From: Streptomyces seoulensis
GTDB taxonomy: Bacteria > Actinomycetota > Actinomycetes > Streptomycetales > Streptomycetaceae
Reading direction: 5' to 3'
Length of the DNA stretch: 64,000 nt
Assembly: GCF_004328625.1 (NCBI RefSeq)
Contig: NZ_CP032229.1
Location: 4,402,001-4,466,000 of the forward strand
Part shown: positions 48,911 through 58,500 of the stretch, in pieces
Layout of the letters: every line of letters starts with the position of its first letter
Position numbering within the stretch: position 1 is the first letter of the stretch
Translations under genes and position numbers: made by a program
The notes under the pieces: model-generated
What the model saw: only the letters and a program-made list of their open reading frames with translations
What the model was told of the DNA's origin: nothing
Databases searched by the model: none

Positions 48911-50494
48911 ATGACCGTTTTGGAAGAGACGACGGGTGAGCCGGCGGACGCGCGCGGGCGGGTCGCCGAGCTGCACGTGATCCGGGCGCAGGCCATGGCG
49001 GGCCCGAGCGAGAAGGCGACCGAGGCGCAGCACGCCAAGGGCAAGCTGACCGCCCGGGAGCGCATCGAGCTGCTGCTGGACCCGGGCTCCTTCCAGGAGG
49101 TCGAGCAGCTGCGCCGGCACCGCGCCACCGGCTTCGGCCTGGAGGCCAAGAAGCCGTACACCGACGGTGTCATCACCGGCTGGGGCACGGTGGAGGGCCG
49201 CACGGTCTTCGTCTACGCCCATGACTTCCGCATCTTCGGCGGCGCGCTGGGCGAGGCCCACGCCACCAAGATCCACAAGATCATGGACATGGCCATCGCG
49301 GCCGGTGCCCCGCTGGTCTCGCTCAACGACGGTGCCGGCGCCCGTATCCAGGAGGGCGTCTCCGCGCTCGCCGGGTACGGCGGCATCTTCCAGCGCAACA
49401 CCAAGGCGTCCGGCGTCATCCCGCAGATCTCCGTGATGCTCGGCCCCTGCGCGGGCGGCGCGGCCTACAGCCCCGCCCTCACCGACTTCGTCTTCATGGT
49501 CCGCGAGACCTCGCAGATGTTCATCACCGGCCCGGACGTCGTCAAGGCGGTCACCGGCGAGGAGATCACCCAGAACGGCCTCGGTGGCGCCGACGTGCAC
49601 GCCGAGACCTCCGGCGTCTGCCACTTCGCGTACGACGACGAGGAGACCTGCATCGCGGAGGTGCGCTACCTCCTCTCGCTGCTCCCGCAGAACAACCGCG
49701 AGAACCCGCCGCGCGTGGAGTCCTCCGACCCCGCCGACCGGCGCGGCGACGTGCTGCTCGACCTGGTCCCGGCCGACGGCAACCGGCCCTACGACATGAC
49801 CAAGGTCATCGAGGAGCTCGTCGACGACGGCGACTACCTGGAGGTCCACGAGCGCTGGGCCCGCAACATCCTGTGCGCCCTGGGCCGCCTCGACGGCCAG
49901 GTGGTCGGCATCATCGCCAACCAGCCGCAGGTGCTGGCCGGCGTGCTGGACATCGAGGCGAGTGAAAAAGCTGCGCGCTTCGTGCAGATGTGTGACGCTT
50001 TCAATATCCCGATCATCACGCTGCTGGACGTGCCGGGCTTCCTCCCCGGTGTCGACCAGGAGCACGGCGGGATCATCCGGCACGGCGCGAAGCTGCTGTA
50101 CGCCTACTGCAACGCGACCGTGCCGAGGATCTCGCTCATCCTGCGCAAGGCGTACGGCGGCGCCTACATCGTGATGGACAGCCAGTCCATCGGCGCCGAC
50201 CTCACCTACGCCTGGCCCACCAACGAGATCGCCGTGATGGGCGCCGAGGGCGCGGCCAACGTCATCTTCCGCCGCCAGATCGCCGACGCCGAGGACCCCG
50301 AGGCGATGCGGCAGAAGATGGTCAAGGAGTACAAGGCCGAGCTGATGCACCCGTACTACGCGGCGGAGCGCGGCCTGGTCGACGACGTGATCGACCCCGC
50401 CGAGACCCGCGAGGTGCTGATCAGGTCCCTGGCGATGCTGCAGTCCAAGCACGCCGACCTGCCCTCCCGCAAGCACGGCAACCCCCCGCAGTGA
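48911..50494 (+). CDS. accB: Acyl-CoA carboxylase beta (carboxyltransferase) subunit
   Basis: 527 residues. Two crotonase-like halves: ELLLDPGSFQEVEQL and the acyl-CoA-binding GPCAGGAAYSPALTDF in the first, VPGFLPGVDQEHGGIIRHGAKLLYAY and LRKAYGGAYIVMDS in the second. It moves the carboxyl group from biotin to acetyl- or propionyl-CoA. Synteny and the accE partner point to the essential acetyl-CoA carboxylase beta subunit known as AccB (SCO5535) in S. coelicolor. TATGGT (48899-48904) lies six bases before the ATG, so the message is likely leaderless. The alpha subunit is not in this window. Confidence 0.93.
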   Translation: MTVLEETTGEPADARGRVAELHVIRAQAMAGPSEKATEAQHAKGKLTARERIELLLDPGSFQEVEQLRRHRATGFGLEAKKPYTDGVITGWGTVEGRTVFVYAHDFRIFGGALGEAHATKIHKIMDMAIAAGAPLVSLNDGAGARIQEGVSALAGYGGIFQRNTKASGVIPQISVMLGPCAGGAAYSPALTDFVFMVRETSQMFITGPDVVKAVTGEEITQNGLGGADVHAETSGVCHFAYDDEETCIAEVRYLLSLLPQNNRENPPRVESSDPADRRGDVLLDLVPADGNRPYDMTKVIEELVDDGDYLEVHERWARNILCALGRLDGQVVGIIANQPQVLAGVLDIEASEKAARFVQMCDAFNIPIITLLDVPGFLPGVDQEHGGIIRHGAKLLYAYCNATVPRISLILRKAYGGAYIVMDSQSIGADLTYAWPTNEIAVMGAEGAANVIFRRQIADAEDPEAMRQKMVKEYKAELMHPYYAAERGLVDDVIDPAETREVLIRSLAMLQSKHADLPSRKHGNPPQ

Positions 50495-50709
50495 CCGAGA
50501 CCCCGGAGACCACCGCCATGACCAGTGCCGACATCCGCGTCGAAAAGGGCCTCGCCGACCCCGAGGAAGTGGCCGCCATAACGGCCGTCCTCCTCGCCCG
50601 CGCCGCCGCCCGCCCCGCCGAGGCCCCGTCCCACCGCCCCCGCCCCCGCGCGGGCTGGCGCCGCCTGGAGCGAGAAGGCGGCTTCCGAGCCCCGCACAGC
50701 TGGCACTGA
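50491..50709 (+). CDS. accE: Acyl-CoA carboxylase epsilon subunit
   Basis: 72 residues from the GTG overlapping the accB stop in GTGA, which supports coupled translation; an ATG at 50518 is an alternative start. IRVEKGLADPEEVAAITAVLLAR is the conserved epsilon core, and the basic C-terminus RPRAGWRRLEREGGFRAPHSWH is typical of AccE/PccE. The subunit binds the beta hexamer and raises activity of actinobacterial acyl-CoA carboxylases. Confidence 0.92.
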   Translation: MTETPETTAMTSADIRVEKGLADPEEVAAITAVLLARAAARPAEAPSHRPRPRAGWRRLEREGGFRAPHSWH

Positions 50710-50728
50710 GCCCCACCACACCCCACAG

Positions 50729-50760
50729 GGCCCCGTCTCTCCCCTCGGAGAGGCGGGGCC
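50729..50760. terminator. Bidirectional terminator between accE and the NACHT gene
   Basis: GGCCCCGTCTCTCC (50729-50742) pairs with GGAGAGGCGGGGCC (50747-50760) with one wobble, around a 4-base loop. Both genes end into it. Confidence 0.85.
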
Positions 50761-50774
50761 TCGGCGTTCGTCCG

Positions 50775-53700
50775 TCAGCGGATGAGTACTCGGAGGTCCG
50801 GCGCCCGCAGCGGCTCCATGTCGGCAGGGAGAACGCAGTGGCTCAGGCCCACGATCCCTTGCCGGAGCGGGAACCGCTGGAGGCTGGACACGTCGATGTT
50901 GGCGAGATCCAGATAATTGAGCTCGGGCAGCGTAGCCAGAGTGTGGAATCCGGAGGGTAGGCACGGTTCGTCGGCGTTCAGATACACGTACTCAATGCAC
51001 GGGTGATCGGCGACAAAGGAGATGTCTGTACCGGGCAACGCTCCGAACATGGACAGTGCGTGCAGCGTTGGGGCCAGAGGCAGACCTTCGAGGACAGGAA
51101 TGTCTTCGAGAACGAACCTCAGACTGACGAGCCCGTTCATACGCTCCAGGATGGCTTGCCCCTTCAGGGGGCCGACGGACATGAGACTGAGTATGGACAG
51201 GGTGTCATGCGAGGCCAACGGGGAAAGATCAGCACCGCTCTGCACCTCCTCCACATCGAGTTCGGTGAGCGGGGGAAGCCGTTCCAACTCCATGAACTCC
51301 GCGAAGGGATAAGTGATCCTCAGCCTGGAGACCGGCAGCCGGGACGCCGCGCGCACCTGTCCGGAGTGCGAAATGCCGAGCACATGCTCCTCAAGGGGCA
51401 ACGCTGAGAGGATCGCGTCGGCGTACGCGTCGGCATCGAAGTAACGCCACGCTGAAATCAGTGCCCTGGTGACCTCATGGCGCTCGTCGCCGGAGTACTC
51501 GGTCAGCAGTCCCAGCGCCTCGGGACCGCCGATCAGCGATGTCGTCCGGATCGTCTGGATGGCCTGATTGTCCGTCAACCCCGCAAGTGAGCGCGGTAGC
51601 TTGCGCAGCAGGCTCGTTCCTACCGCCGCCAGCCCGGCCGGGTCCGTGGTCCGGCGAGGCGGCAGCAGTGCGCGCACCGCCGCGTCCACGCGCCCCGCCA
51701 GCTCCTGGGACAGCTGCGGCACCGTCTCCTGGCAGGATGCCGCCAGCAGGCGCAGCTTTCGCGCGTACCGGGGTTCGGCGGTGGCCCGGTCCAGGATGCC
51801 TCCCAGCAGCTCCTCCCGCTGCGGCCGATTCGCGTGGCCCGCCGCCATGATGATCGTCTCGCGCCACAGGTCCAGGTGGGCTCGCTCGACCAGGTTGCCG
51901 ATGCGGTCCTCTTCGGCGGCCTCCTCCGCCGCCAGGTACTCCTGGAAGGTGCGGTGGACGAAGTCCAGGCGGCCGAGGGTGGGGGAGCGGAGGATGCCGG
52001 AGCGGGCGCGGAGGCTTTCCAGGACCGCTCTGCCGTCCTCCTCGTCCAGGTGCCGCATCCCCGCCAGCTTCCGGCCGACGTGGACCGCGGCCTGGTCCAG
52101 GGAGATCTCGCTGCGGTTGTTGTCCGAGAGGCGCCACGCGAGGTCCCGCAGCAGGACCACCTTGTCGCCCAGGCTCAGCCCGCTGTCCACCGCGCTCGGC
52201 ACATTCCGGTCCGCGTCCCGCTCGTGGACCAGCGTGTGGAGGGCGTTGCGGTACAGCTCCATACGGTCGCGCGGAAGCTGACTGCCCCGGTTGAGGTGCA
52301 TCGCGCACAGCATGGCCGCCAGCAGCGGAGTCCCCGCCAGGGATTGGAGGTGCGGCCGGTCCTTCAGGCTGTTCAGCAACGACTGCTCGTACCGCGGAAG
52401 TTCGTCCACCGGGCACGGCAGCTCCTCGCCCAGCTCACGCACCGCCTGATGCCACTGCCGGACGAATGCCGCCAGGTCGGGCGGCGTCATCCGGTCCAGG
52501 TGCAGCGCGGTGAACTTCTCCCGGCGCAGCCAGTCCGCGCCCGCCGCCGCCGGACGCGAGGTCACCACCATCCGCACGTCGGGATACGCGGCCAGCAGCT
52601 TGCGCAGCCACTCCCTTACGCCTCGCCGCTCGGCGTCGAGGAGCTCGTCCACCCCGTCGATCAGCAGCAGCGCCCGCCCGTCGGTCAACTGGCGCTCCAC
52701 CCACGCCTTCGGCATCACCCCGGTGATCTGCCCGGCCACCGAGTCGAGCATCGCCTCCGGCGCTGGCAGCGCCCGCCCGCTGTACTCCCGCAGCTTCACG
52801 AAGACCGGCGTCAGACCGTTCCAGCCGGCCAGCTCCCCGGTGAACGCGCCCCGCGCCGCCGTGACCGCCAGCCACTGCAGCAGCGTGGTCTTGCCGGACC
52901 CCGCCTCACCCCGGAGCAGCACTCGTGTAGGCCCGCCGAGCGCGGCCTCCACCCGCATCCCGGCGCCCTCGCCCCCGGAGTTCTCCCAGTCGCTCATGTC
53001 CGGCCGGAGCAGCGGCAGCGCACGCCGCGCCCCCTCGCGCCGCCCCCGTATCTCGTCCCCCGTCGCCCGCAGGCTGACGTACGCCACCGAGAGCCGCACT
53101 TGCGCCCCCGCCTGGTCCGAGGTGCGCCGGAACAGCTCCACCTCGTCCAGGGTCGTGCTGACCAGCTCCAGATACCGGCGCCGGAACTCGCCGTCCCGGT
53201 CCGTGCCCTCGGGTGCGAACAGCGACCGGTCGGGCAGCCGTTGCAGCACCCGCGCGATCTCCGCGCCCAACGACGTAGTCCGCGCCAGCAGTTCACTGAG
53301 CGCCCGCTCCTCGAAGACGGGCAGCCCCCGCACGATGCGCACGTAGTACTCGACGCACTCCGCGAACAGCATCTCGTACAGCCGGGTCTCCGCCTCGCCG
53401 AGGCCGACCGGCGGACGTGCCGCCCCCGTGAGCCGCCGCACGATCTCCGCGGGCCTCGCGTCCGCCGCCAGGATCGCCTCGTCGGAGAGGTCCGCCGCCG
53501 CGAAGGTGTCGCACACCGCGTCGATCGCGGCCTGGCGGCTGTTCTCCTCCATGCCGGGGAACTCGCGCTCCAGGAACGGGGCCAGCCGGTCGTAGACCGC
53601 GTCGGCCATCTCGTCGAACTGCCGCTCCACACCCCGCTGGAAGCGCAACCCGGACACCCGCACCCGGATCAGCTCGGACATGTCCATCCGGCGCTCCTGC

Positions 53701-53786
53701 TCACGGCGCTTGCCCCCGAGCCACATCTGGGCGGCCGCCTTCGCCACGGTCGAACCCAGCCGCAGCGCCGCTGTCTCCCCCACCAT
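50775..53786 (-). CDS. NACHT-domain NTPase with leucine-rich C-terminus (bacterial NLR-like)
   Basis: 1,003 residues from the ATG at 53786, which has GGAGGGGG a few bases upstream; an ATG five codons earlier (53801) has no SD. The N-terminal ~280 residues are helical (LGSTVAKAAAQMWLG...VSGLRFQRGVERQFDEM), like a NACHT N-terminal helical domain. The NACHT ATPase has Walker A RGEAGSGKTTLLQW (~290), Walker B LLLIDGVDELL (~372) and sensor MVVTSRPAA. After a helical middle, residues ~800-1003 are degenerate leucine-rich repeats (LTELDVEEV, LSILSLMSV, LNYLDLANI). Related bacterial NACHT proteins protect against phages. It stands alone, flanked by terminators; the LRR-coding end is visibly less G+C-rich than the rest. 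Confidence 0.85.
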   Translation of the reverse strand: MVGETAALRLGSTVAKAAAQMWLGGKRREQERRMDMSELIRVRVSGLRFQRGVERQFDEMADAVYDRLAPFLEREFPGMEENSRQAAIDAVCDTFAAADLSDEAILAADARPAEIVRRLTGAARPPVGLGEAETRLYEMLFAECVEYYVRIVRGLPVFEERALSELLARTTSLGAEIARVLQRLPDRSLFAPEGTDRDGEFRRRYLELVSTTLDEVELFRRTSDQAGAQVRLSVAYVSLRATGDEIRGRREGARRALPLLRPDMSDWENSGGEGAGMRVEAALGGPTRVLLRGEAGSGKTTLLQWLAVTAARGAFTGELAGWNGLTPVFVKLREYSGRALPAPEAMLDSVAGQITGVMPKAWVERQLTDGRALLLIDGVDELLDAERRGVREWLRKLLAAYPDVRMVVTSRPAAAGADWLRREKFTALHLDRMTPPDLAAFVRQWHQAVRELGEELPCPVDELPRYEQSLLNSLKDRPHLQSLAGTPLLAAMLCAMHLNRGSQLPRDRMELYRNALHTLVHERDADRNVPSAVDSGLSLGDKVVLLRDLAWRLSDNNRSEISLDQAAVHVGRKLAGMRHLDEEDGRAVLESLRARSGILRSPTLGRLDFVHRTFQEYLAAEEAAEEDRIGNLVERAHLDLWRETIIMAAGHANRPQREELLGGILDRATAEPRYARKLRLLAASCQETVPQLSQELAGRVDAAVRALLPPRRTTDPAGLAAVGTSLLRKLPRSLAGLTDNQAIQTIRTTSLIGGPEALGLLTEYSGDERHEVTRALISAWRYFDADAYADAILSALPLEEHVLGISHSGQVRAASRLPVSRLRITYPFAEFMELERLPPLTELDVEEVQSGADLSPLASHDTLSILSLMSVGPLKGQAILERMNGLVSLRFVLEDIPVLEGLPLAPTLHALSMFGALPGTDISFVADHPCIEYVYLNADEPCLPSGFHTLATLPELNYLDLANIDVSSLQRFPLRQGIVGLSHCVLPADMEPLRAPDLRVLIR

Positions 53787-53837
53787 CGCATCCCCCTCCA
53801 TGCCACAGGAGGACCAGTGTGGCAGCGGGGTACGACA

Positions 53838-53871
53838 AAGGGGCCCCTTCCGGTGTGGAAAGGGGCCCCTT
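53838..53871 (-). terminator. Terminator after the first conservon
   Basis: AAGGGGCCCCTT occurs twice (53838-53849 and 53860-53871) with 10 bases between; being self-complementary, the two copies can pair with each other in a 12-bp stem. It lies past the cvnD stop (minus strand) and before the NACHT start. Confidence 0.75.
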
Positions 53872-53883
53872 GACGTGGAGCGG

Positions 53884-54465
53884 CTACCGCAGGCGGGCCA
53901 TCAGCGCGTGTTCGACCAGGGTGATCAGGGCGCTCTTGGCGTCCGCGCGGTGGCGGGCGTCCGTGGTGATGATGGGGGCGTCCGGGCCGATCTGGAGGGC
54001 CTCGCGGACCTCGTCGGGGTTGTAGGGCTGGTTGCCGTCGAAGCCGTTGAGGGCGATGACGAACGGCAGGCCCGAGTTCTCGAAGTAGTCGACCGCGGGG
54101 AAGCAGTCGGCCAGGCGCCGGGTGTCGACCAGCACGATGGCGCCGATGGCACCGCGTACGAGGTCGTCCCACATGAACCAGAAGCGGTCCTGACCGGGCG
54201 TACCGAAGAGGTACAGGATCAGGTCCTGGTCCAGGGTGATGCGGCCGAAGTCCATGGCCACCGTGGTGGTGGTCTTGTCCCCGGTGTGGGTGAGGTCGTC
54301 GATGCCCGCCGACGCGGACGTCATGACGGCCTCGGTACGCAGCGGGTTGATCTCCGAGACGGCCCCCACGAACGTGGTCTTGCCCACGCCGAAGCCGCCC
54401 GCCACCACGATCTTCGCGGAGGTGGTGGAGCGGGAAGGACCGCCGCTAGAGCTTGCGAAGTCCAC
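53884..54465 (-). CDS. cvnD: Conservon Ras-like small GTPase CvnD (copy 1)
   Basis: 193 residues. GTP-binding motifs: P-loop VAGGFGVGKTTFVGAV near residue 20, the switch II GTPGQDRFWFMW in place of DxxG, and the base-recognition segment VIALNGFDGNQP, with N but a GFDG variant of NKxD. The MglA/Rag-like fold works with the roadblock and kinase-like partners of the same cluster at the membrane. It overlaps cvnC by 20 bases. Nearly identical to the second copy at 59322-59897. Confidence 0.93.
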   Translation of the reverse strand: MDFASSSGGPSRSTTSAKIVVAGGFGVGKTTFVGAVSEINPLRTEAVMTSASAGIDDLTHTGDKTTTTVAMDFGRITLDQDLILYLFGTPGQDRFWFMWDDLVRGAIGAIVLVDTRRLADCFPAVDYFENSGLPFVIALNGFDGNQPYNPDEVREALQIGPDAPIITTDARHRADAKSALITLVEHALMARLR

Positions 54466-55018
54466 TGAGCACCCTTTCGAGCAGTGTCACGTCTGGCTGG
54501 CCGCCGGCGTTCTCGTCGCCGCCGGGCTGATGGATGGCGACCAGGCCCGCCTCCGCCAAGTCGGCGACGAGAATCCTGGCCACGCCGAGGGGGATCGTGA
54601 GCAGGGCCGAGATCTCGGCCACCGACTTGATCTCCCGGCACAGGTTGCAGATCCGCTGATGCTCGGGCAACTGCCCCTGCATCTGGTGCGGTGCTGCGGT
54701 GGTGTGCACCAGCGCCTCGATGGCGAGCTGGTAGCGCGGGCGGGTCCGGCCGCCGGTCATGGCGTACGGACGCACCAAGGGGTTGCTGGCGCCGGTCGAG
54801 GCGGCCGCGGGCTCCTGGCGCCGCGGCGGCTGTACCGGCTGGATGCGCGGGGCCGACGGCTGGTCGTACGGCGAAGGGCCGGGGCCCTGCGGCGCGTACG
54901 GCTGCCTGCGGTCCGGGACGGAGGGAAAGTCGTATCCGTTCGCCGAGCCGCCGTCCTGTCCCTGTGCGGGACCGTACGACCAGTTGCCCGAAGACGGACC
55001 GCCTGGGGGTGTTGCCAC
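54446..55018 (-). CDS. cvnC: Conservon DUF742 protein CvnC (copy 1)
   Basis: 190 residues: a proline/glycine-rich N-terminal ~80 residues (YAPQGPGPSPYDQPSAPRI) followed by the DUF742 domain, VRPYAMTGGRTRPRYQLAIEALVHTT...PEHQRICNLCREIKSVAEISALLTIPLGVARILVADLAEAGLV, which has a winged-helix look. It ends LLERVLSGLRKL, as does the second copy, which lacks the long N-terminal tail. Part of the cvnA-B-C-D complex. Confidence 0.9.
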   Translation of the reverse strand: MATPPGGPSSGNWSYGPAQGQDGGSANGYDFPSVPDRRQPYAPQGPGPSPYDQPSAPRIQPVQPPRRQEPAAASTGASNPLVRPYAMTGGRTRPRYQLAIEALVHTTAAPHQMQGQLPEHQRICNLCREIKSVAEISALLTIPLGVARILVADLAEAGLVAIHQPGGDENAGGQPDVTLLERVLSGLRKL

Positions 55019-55111
55019 TTTCTCCTCCTCCGACTGTGCCGGGCACCATCGCTGTGGAGCCGCGTCCCAAGACCTTACGGCCCCGGGACGCGAACGCGCA
55101 CCGTCCGCTTG

Positions 55112-55525
55112 TTAGTTGAGAAGGCTGCCCTGGAGTTCCGCCCGGAGATCCGGGGTCAGGACCGTGCCCGCACGGTCCACCAGAAGGGCCATCTCGTACC
55201 CGATGAGGCCGATGTCCGCCTCCGGGTGGGCCAGGACCGCGAGCGACGAACCGTCGGATACGGACATGATGAACAGGAATCCCCGCTCCATCTCCACAAC
55301 CGTCTGGTTCACGCTGCCCCCCTCGAAGATGCGGGAGGCGCCTGCCGTCAGGGACGTCAGACCGGATGCGACGGCCGCGAGCTGGTCGGCGCGGTCGCGG
55401 GGGAAGCCTTCGGACATCGCCAGAAGGAGTCCGTCGGCGGAGACCACCACGGTGTGGGACACACCCGGAGTGTTGTCCACGAAGTTGGTGATCAACCAGT
55501 TAAGGTTCTGTGCCGCCTGGCTCAT
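55112..55525 (-). CDS. cvnB: Conservon roadblock/LC7 protein CvnB (copy 1)
   Basis: 137 residues from the ATG at 55525. MSQAAQNLNWLITNFVDNTPGVSHTVVVSADGLLLAMSEGFPRD is the roadblock/LC7 start; the rest is a compact alpha/beta fold ending TPDLRAELQGSLLN. These MglB-like proteins act on or regulate the small GTPase CvnD. It starts ten bases after cvnA. Very similar to the copy at 60388-60801. Confidence 0.93.
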   Translation of the reverse strand: MSQAAQNLNWLITNFVDNTPGVSHTVVVSADGLLLAMSEGFPRDRADQLAAVASGLTSLTAGASRIFEGGSVNQTVVEMERGFLFIMSVSDGSSLAVLAHPEADIGLIGYEMALLVDRAGTVLTPDLRAELQGSLLN

Positions 55526-55535
55526 CGGGCTCACA

Positions 55536-58500
55536 CTAACGCTCCTGGTCGTAGGTGCTGTCAGGCCCACCGTGCTGATGGTTGGTGGCCTGGCCGTTCG
55601 TTTCACTGCCTGCGCTGCGTCCGCGCTGGACGCCTCGACGCAGGTTGCTCAGCCTGCCCCGGACATCCTCCGGGGCGCGGGAGACCTGTGGGCCCCCCTG
55701 AGGGGTGCTCTCGGCGGTGCCCTCGACCAGATTGGCCTTGGGTACCCGCCGCGGCAGGCCGGAGGACGTGACCCCGCCCGCCTTGGGCTTGCGCAGCTGC
55801 GAAGCCTGCTGCCAGCGCTCGTCGTTCGCCGAGCGCCAGTCGTCGGGGCCGGTGCCCGCCGCGGCCGGAGCCTCCTGGCCGCCGTGCGACGCGCCGCCTG
55901 CTCCGGCGGAGCCGTTCAGCCCGCCCGAACCGTTCAGCCCGCCCGAACCGTTCAGTCCGCCCGAGCCGTTCGACCCGTTCGGGCCGTGCAGCCCGTTGGA
56001 GGCGAGGCCGCTGGAGCCCAGTCCGCCCGAACCGTTCACGTTCAGGCCGCCGGAGCCGCCCTGCGGGGCCGAGCCGCCCGCACCACCGCGGCGGGGCAGA
56101 CCCGCGTTGGTGACACCGCCCGCGGCCGGACCGCCCGGCGCCGGACGCTCGAAGCCTCCGTGGCCGTTGGACCCCAGGTCACCGGGGTCGGCGGCCTGCT
56201 CCTGCTCCGGCTCGCCAGCGTACTGGGCGGGGTAGCCGTTCTGGAAACCGTTCTGCTGGGGCCAGTCGTCCTGGAAGGACTGCTGCCGGTTGTCGTACGA
56301 GCCGCCGAAGGCGTCACCGGCAGGCGTGTTCTGGCCCTGCTGGGGGTAACCCGACTGCGGGAAGCCACCGTTGGCGGAGAAACCGTCGTTCTGCGGGACG
56401 GAGCCGTCCTGCCCGAAGTACTGCTCGTCGTAGGCGGGCTGCTGCTGCTCCTGGTACGCCTGCTGGTCCTGGTAGGCGTCCGGCCGGCGCTGCTCGGGGA
56501 AGCCGGAGCCGTTCTCGGCGTAACCGCCGGGCGTCTGGCCGAAGCCGTCCTGGTAGCCAGGGCGGCCGCCCTCGGCGCCGTCCTGCTGGCCGGGGTGCGC
56601 CTGGGCCTCCAGGGCCGCCCGGCGCTCCTCGCGCTCCAGGGAACGGCCGACCGGGTCCAGACCGCGCAGGTCGTCGGGCACCTCGGTGTAGCGGCTGTCG
56701 TCGAAGCCCAGCTCCGCCGCCGTGCGCATCGGCTGGGCCGGCGCCTGCGGCTGGGGGCTGAAGCTCTCGCCGCCGAACTGCTGCTCCGGGATGATCTGCG
56801 AGACCGTGAACTCCTCGCGGTCCAGCTGCGTCTCGCCGCCACCACCGTGGGTGATCGCGTCGGGCAGCATGACCAGGGAGGTCGTACCGGCCTGCTCGCC
56901 CGAGGGGCGGAGCTGGACGCGGATGCCGTGCCGGTCGGACAGCCGGCCGACCACGAACAGACCCATGCGCTGCGAGATCGCGGCGTCCACGGTCGGCGGG
57001 TTGGCCAGCTTGTGGTTGATGTCCGCGAAGTCCTCGGCGGTGAGGCCGATGCCCTTGTCGTGGATCTCGATCATCACGCGGCCGTCGGGGAGACGGGTCG
57101 CGGTGACGCGGACCTTGGTCTGCGGGGAGGAGAACGTGGTGGCGTTCTCCAGCAGCTCGGCGAGCAGGTGCACGAGGTCGGTGACCGCGCGGCCGTGGAT
57201 CTCGGCCTCCGGGACGCCGGACAGCTCGATGCGCTCGTACTGCTCCACCTCGGAGGAGGCGGCGCGCAGCACGTCGACCAGCGGGACCGGCTGGTCCCAG
57301 CGGCGGCCGGGCTCCTCGCCGGCGAGGACCAGCAGGTTCTCGCCGTTGCGGCGCATACGGGTGGCCAGGTGGTCCAGCTTGAAGAGGTTCTCGAGCTGGT
57401 CCGGGTCGGCCTCGTTGTTCTCCAGGTCGGTGATGAGGGTCAGCTGGCCCTCGATCAGCGACTGGTTGCGGCGCGACAGGTTGGTGAAGATCGCGTTGAT
57501 GTTGCCCCGCAGCAGCGCCTGCTCGGAGGCGAGCCGCACCGCCTCGCGGTGGACCTGGTCGAAGGCGCGGGCGACCTCGCCGATCTCGTCCTTGGTGTGG
57601 ATCGGGATCGGGGCGACCCGGGTGTCGACCCGGCCGGGGTCGGTACGGGAGAGCTGGTCGACCAGCATCGGCAGCCGCTGCTCGGCGATGCCGAAGGCGG
57701 CGTTGCGCAGCTGGCGCATCGCGCGGCTCATCTGACGGGCGACCGTACCGGCCAGGATGAAGGCCAGCAGCAGGACCAGGATGACGGCGACACCGGTGAT
57801 GATCGCGGAGTTGCGCGCGTCGTCGGCGATGGCGGAGGCGTCGCTCACCGCGCGGCCGGCCATGTCGGACTCGATGGAGCGGTACGCCTTGAACTTCAGC
57901 GTGTTGACCGCCCACCAGTTGGCCGGGGTGATGCCCTGCACGGCGAGCTGCTGCCGCTCCACCGGGTCGGTCGAGCTGAGCTGGACCACCGCGGCGACCA
58001 TCTTGGTCGGGTCCGACGGCGGCGCCTTGTAGGAGGGGTCCTTGGCCTTGGCCTCGGCGACCATCGCGGCACCCTGGTTCTGGATGTCGCGCTTCTCCTG
58101 CTCCAGCCGGTCGGCGTCGGCCTGGGTGCCACCGCCGATGTACTCACCGGAGGCGATGCCCTCCAGGTAGGCGTAGGAGGAGAGGGCCACGCGCTGGCTC
58201 GCCAGGTTCGGCGCGTCCGGGCCCGGCTTGATCAGCATGTGCATGCCGATCGCGCGCTCCAGGGACAGCGCCGACTTCGTCAGGGAGACCGCGTAGACGG
58301 TACGGCCGTAGGACGTGATGTTCCCGGTGCCCAGGCCCAGCTCGTTGGCGAACTCCATGAGCGGGTGGGCGACCTTGACGTAGCCCTCCTCGGTCTGGAC
58401 GCCGGTGAACTTCGGGCCGTAGGCGCCCGCGCGCAGCGTCTGGAGGAAGGGCTCGGACTCGCGGAAGAGCTTGAGGCGGCGCTCCAGACCGGGCTTGGCC

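Noticed and set aside
50775-53883. Prophage or mobile island around the NACHT gene
   Set aside because: No integrase, transposase, tRNA end or flanking direct repeat was found; both neighbours are intact core genes.
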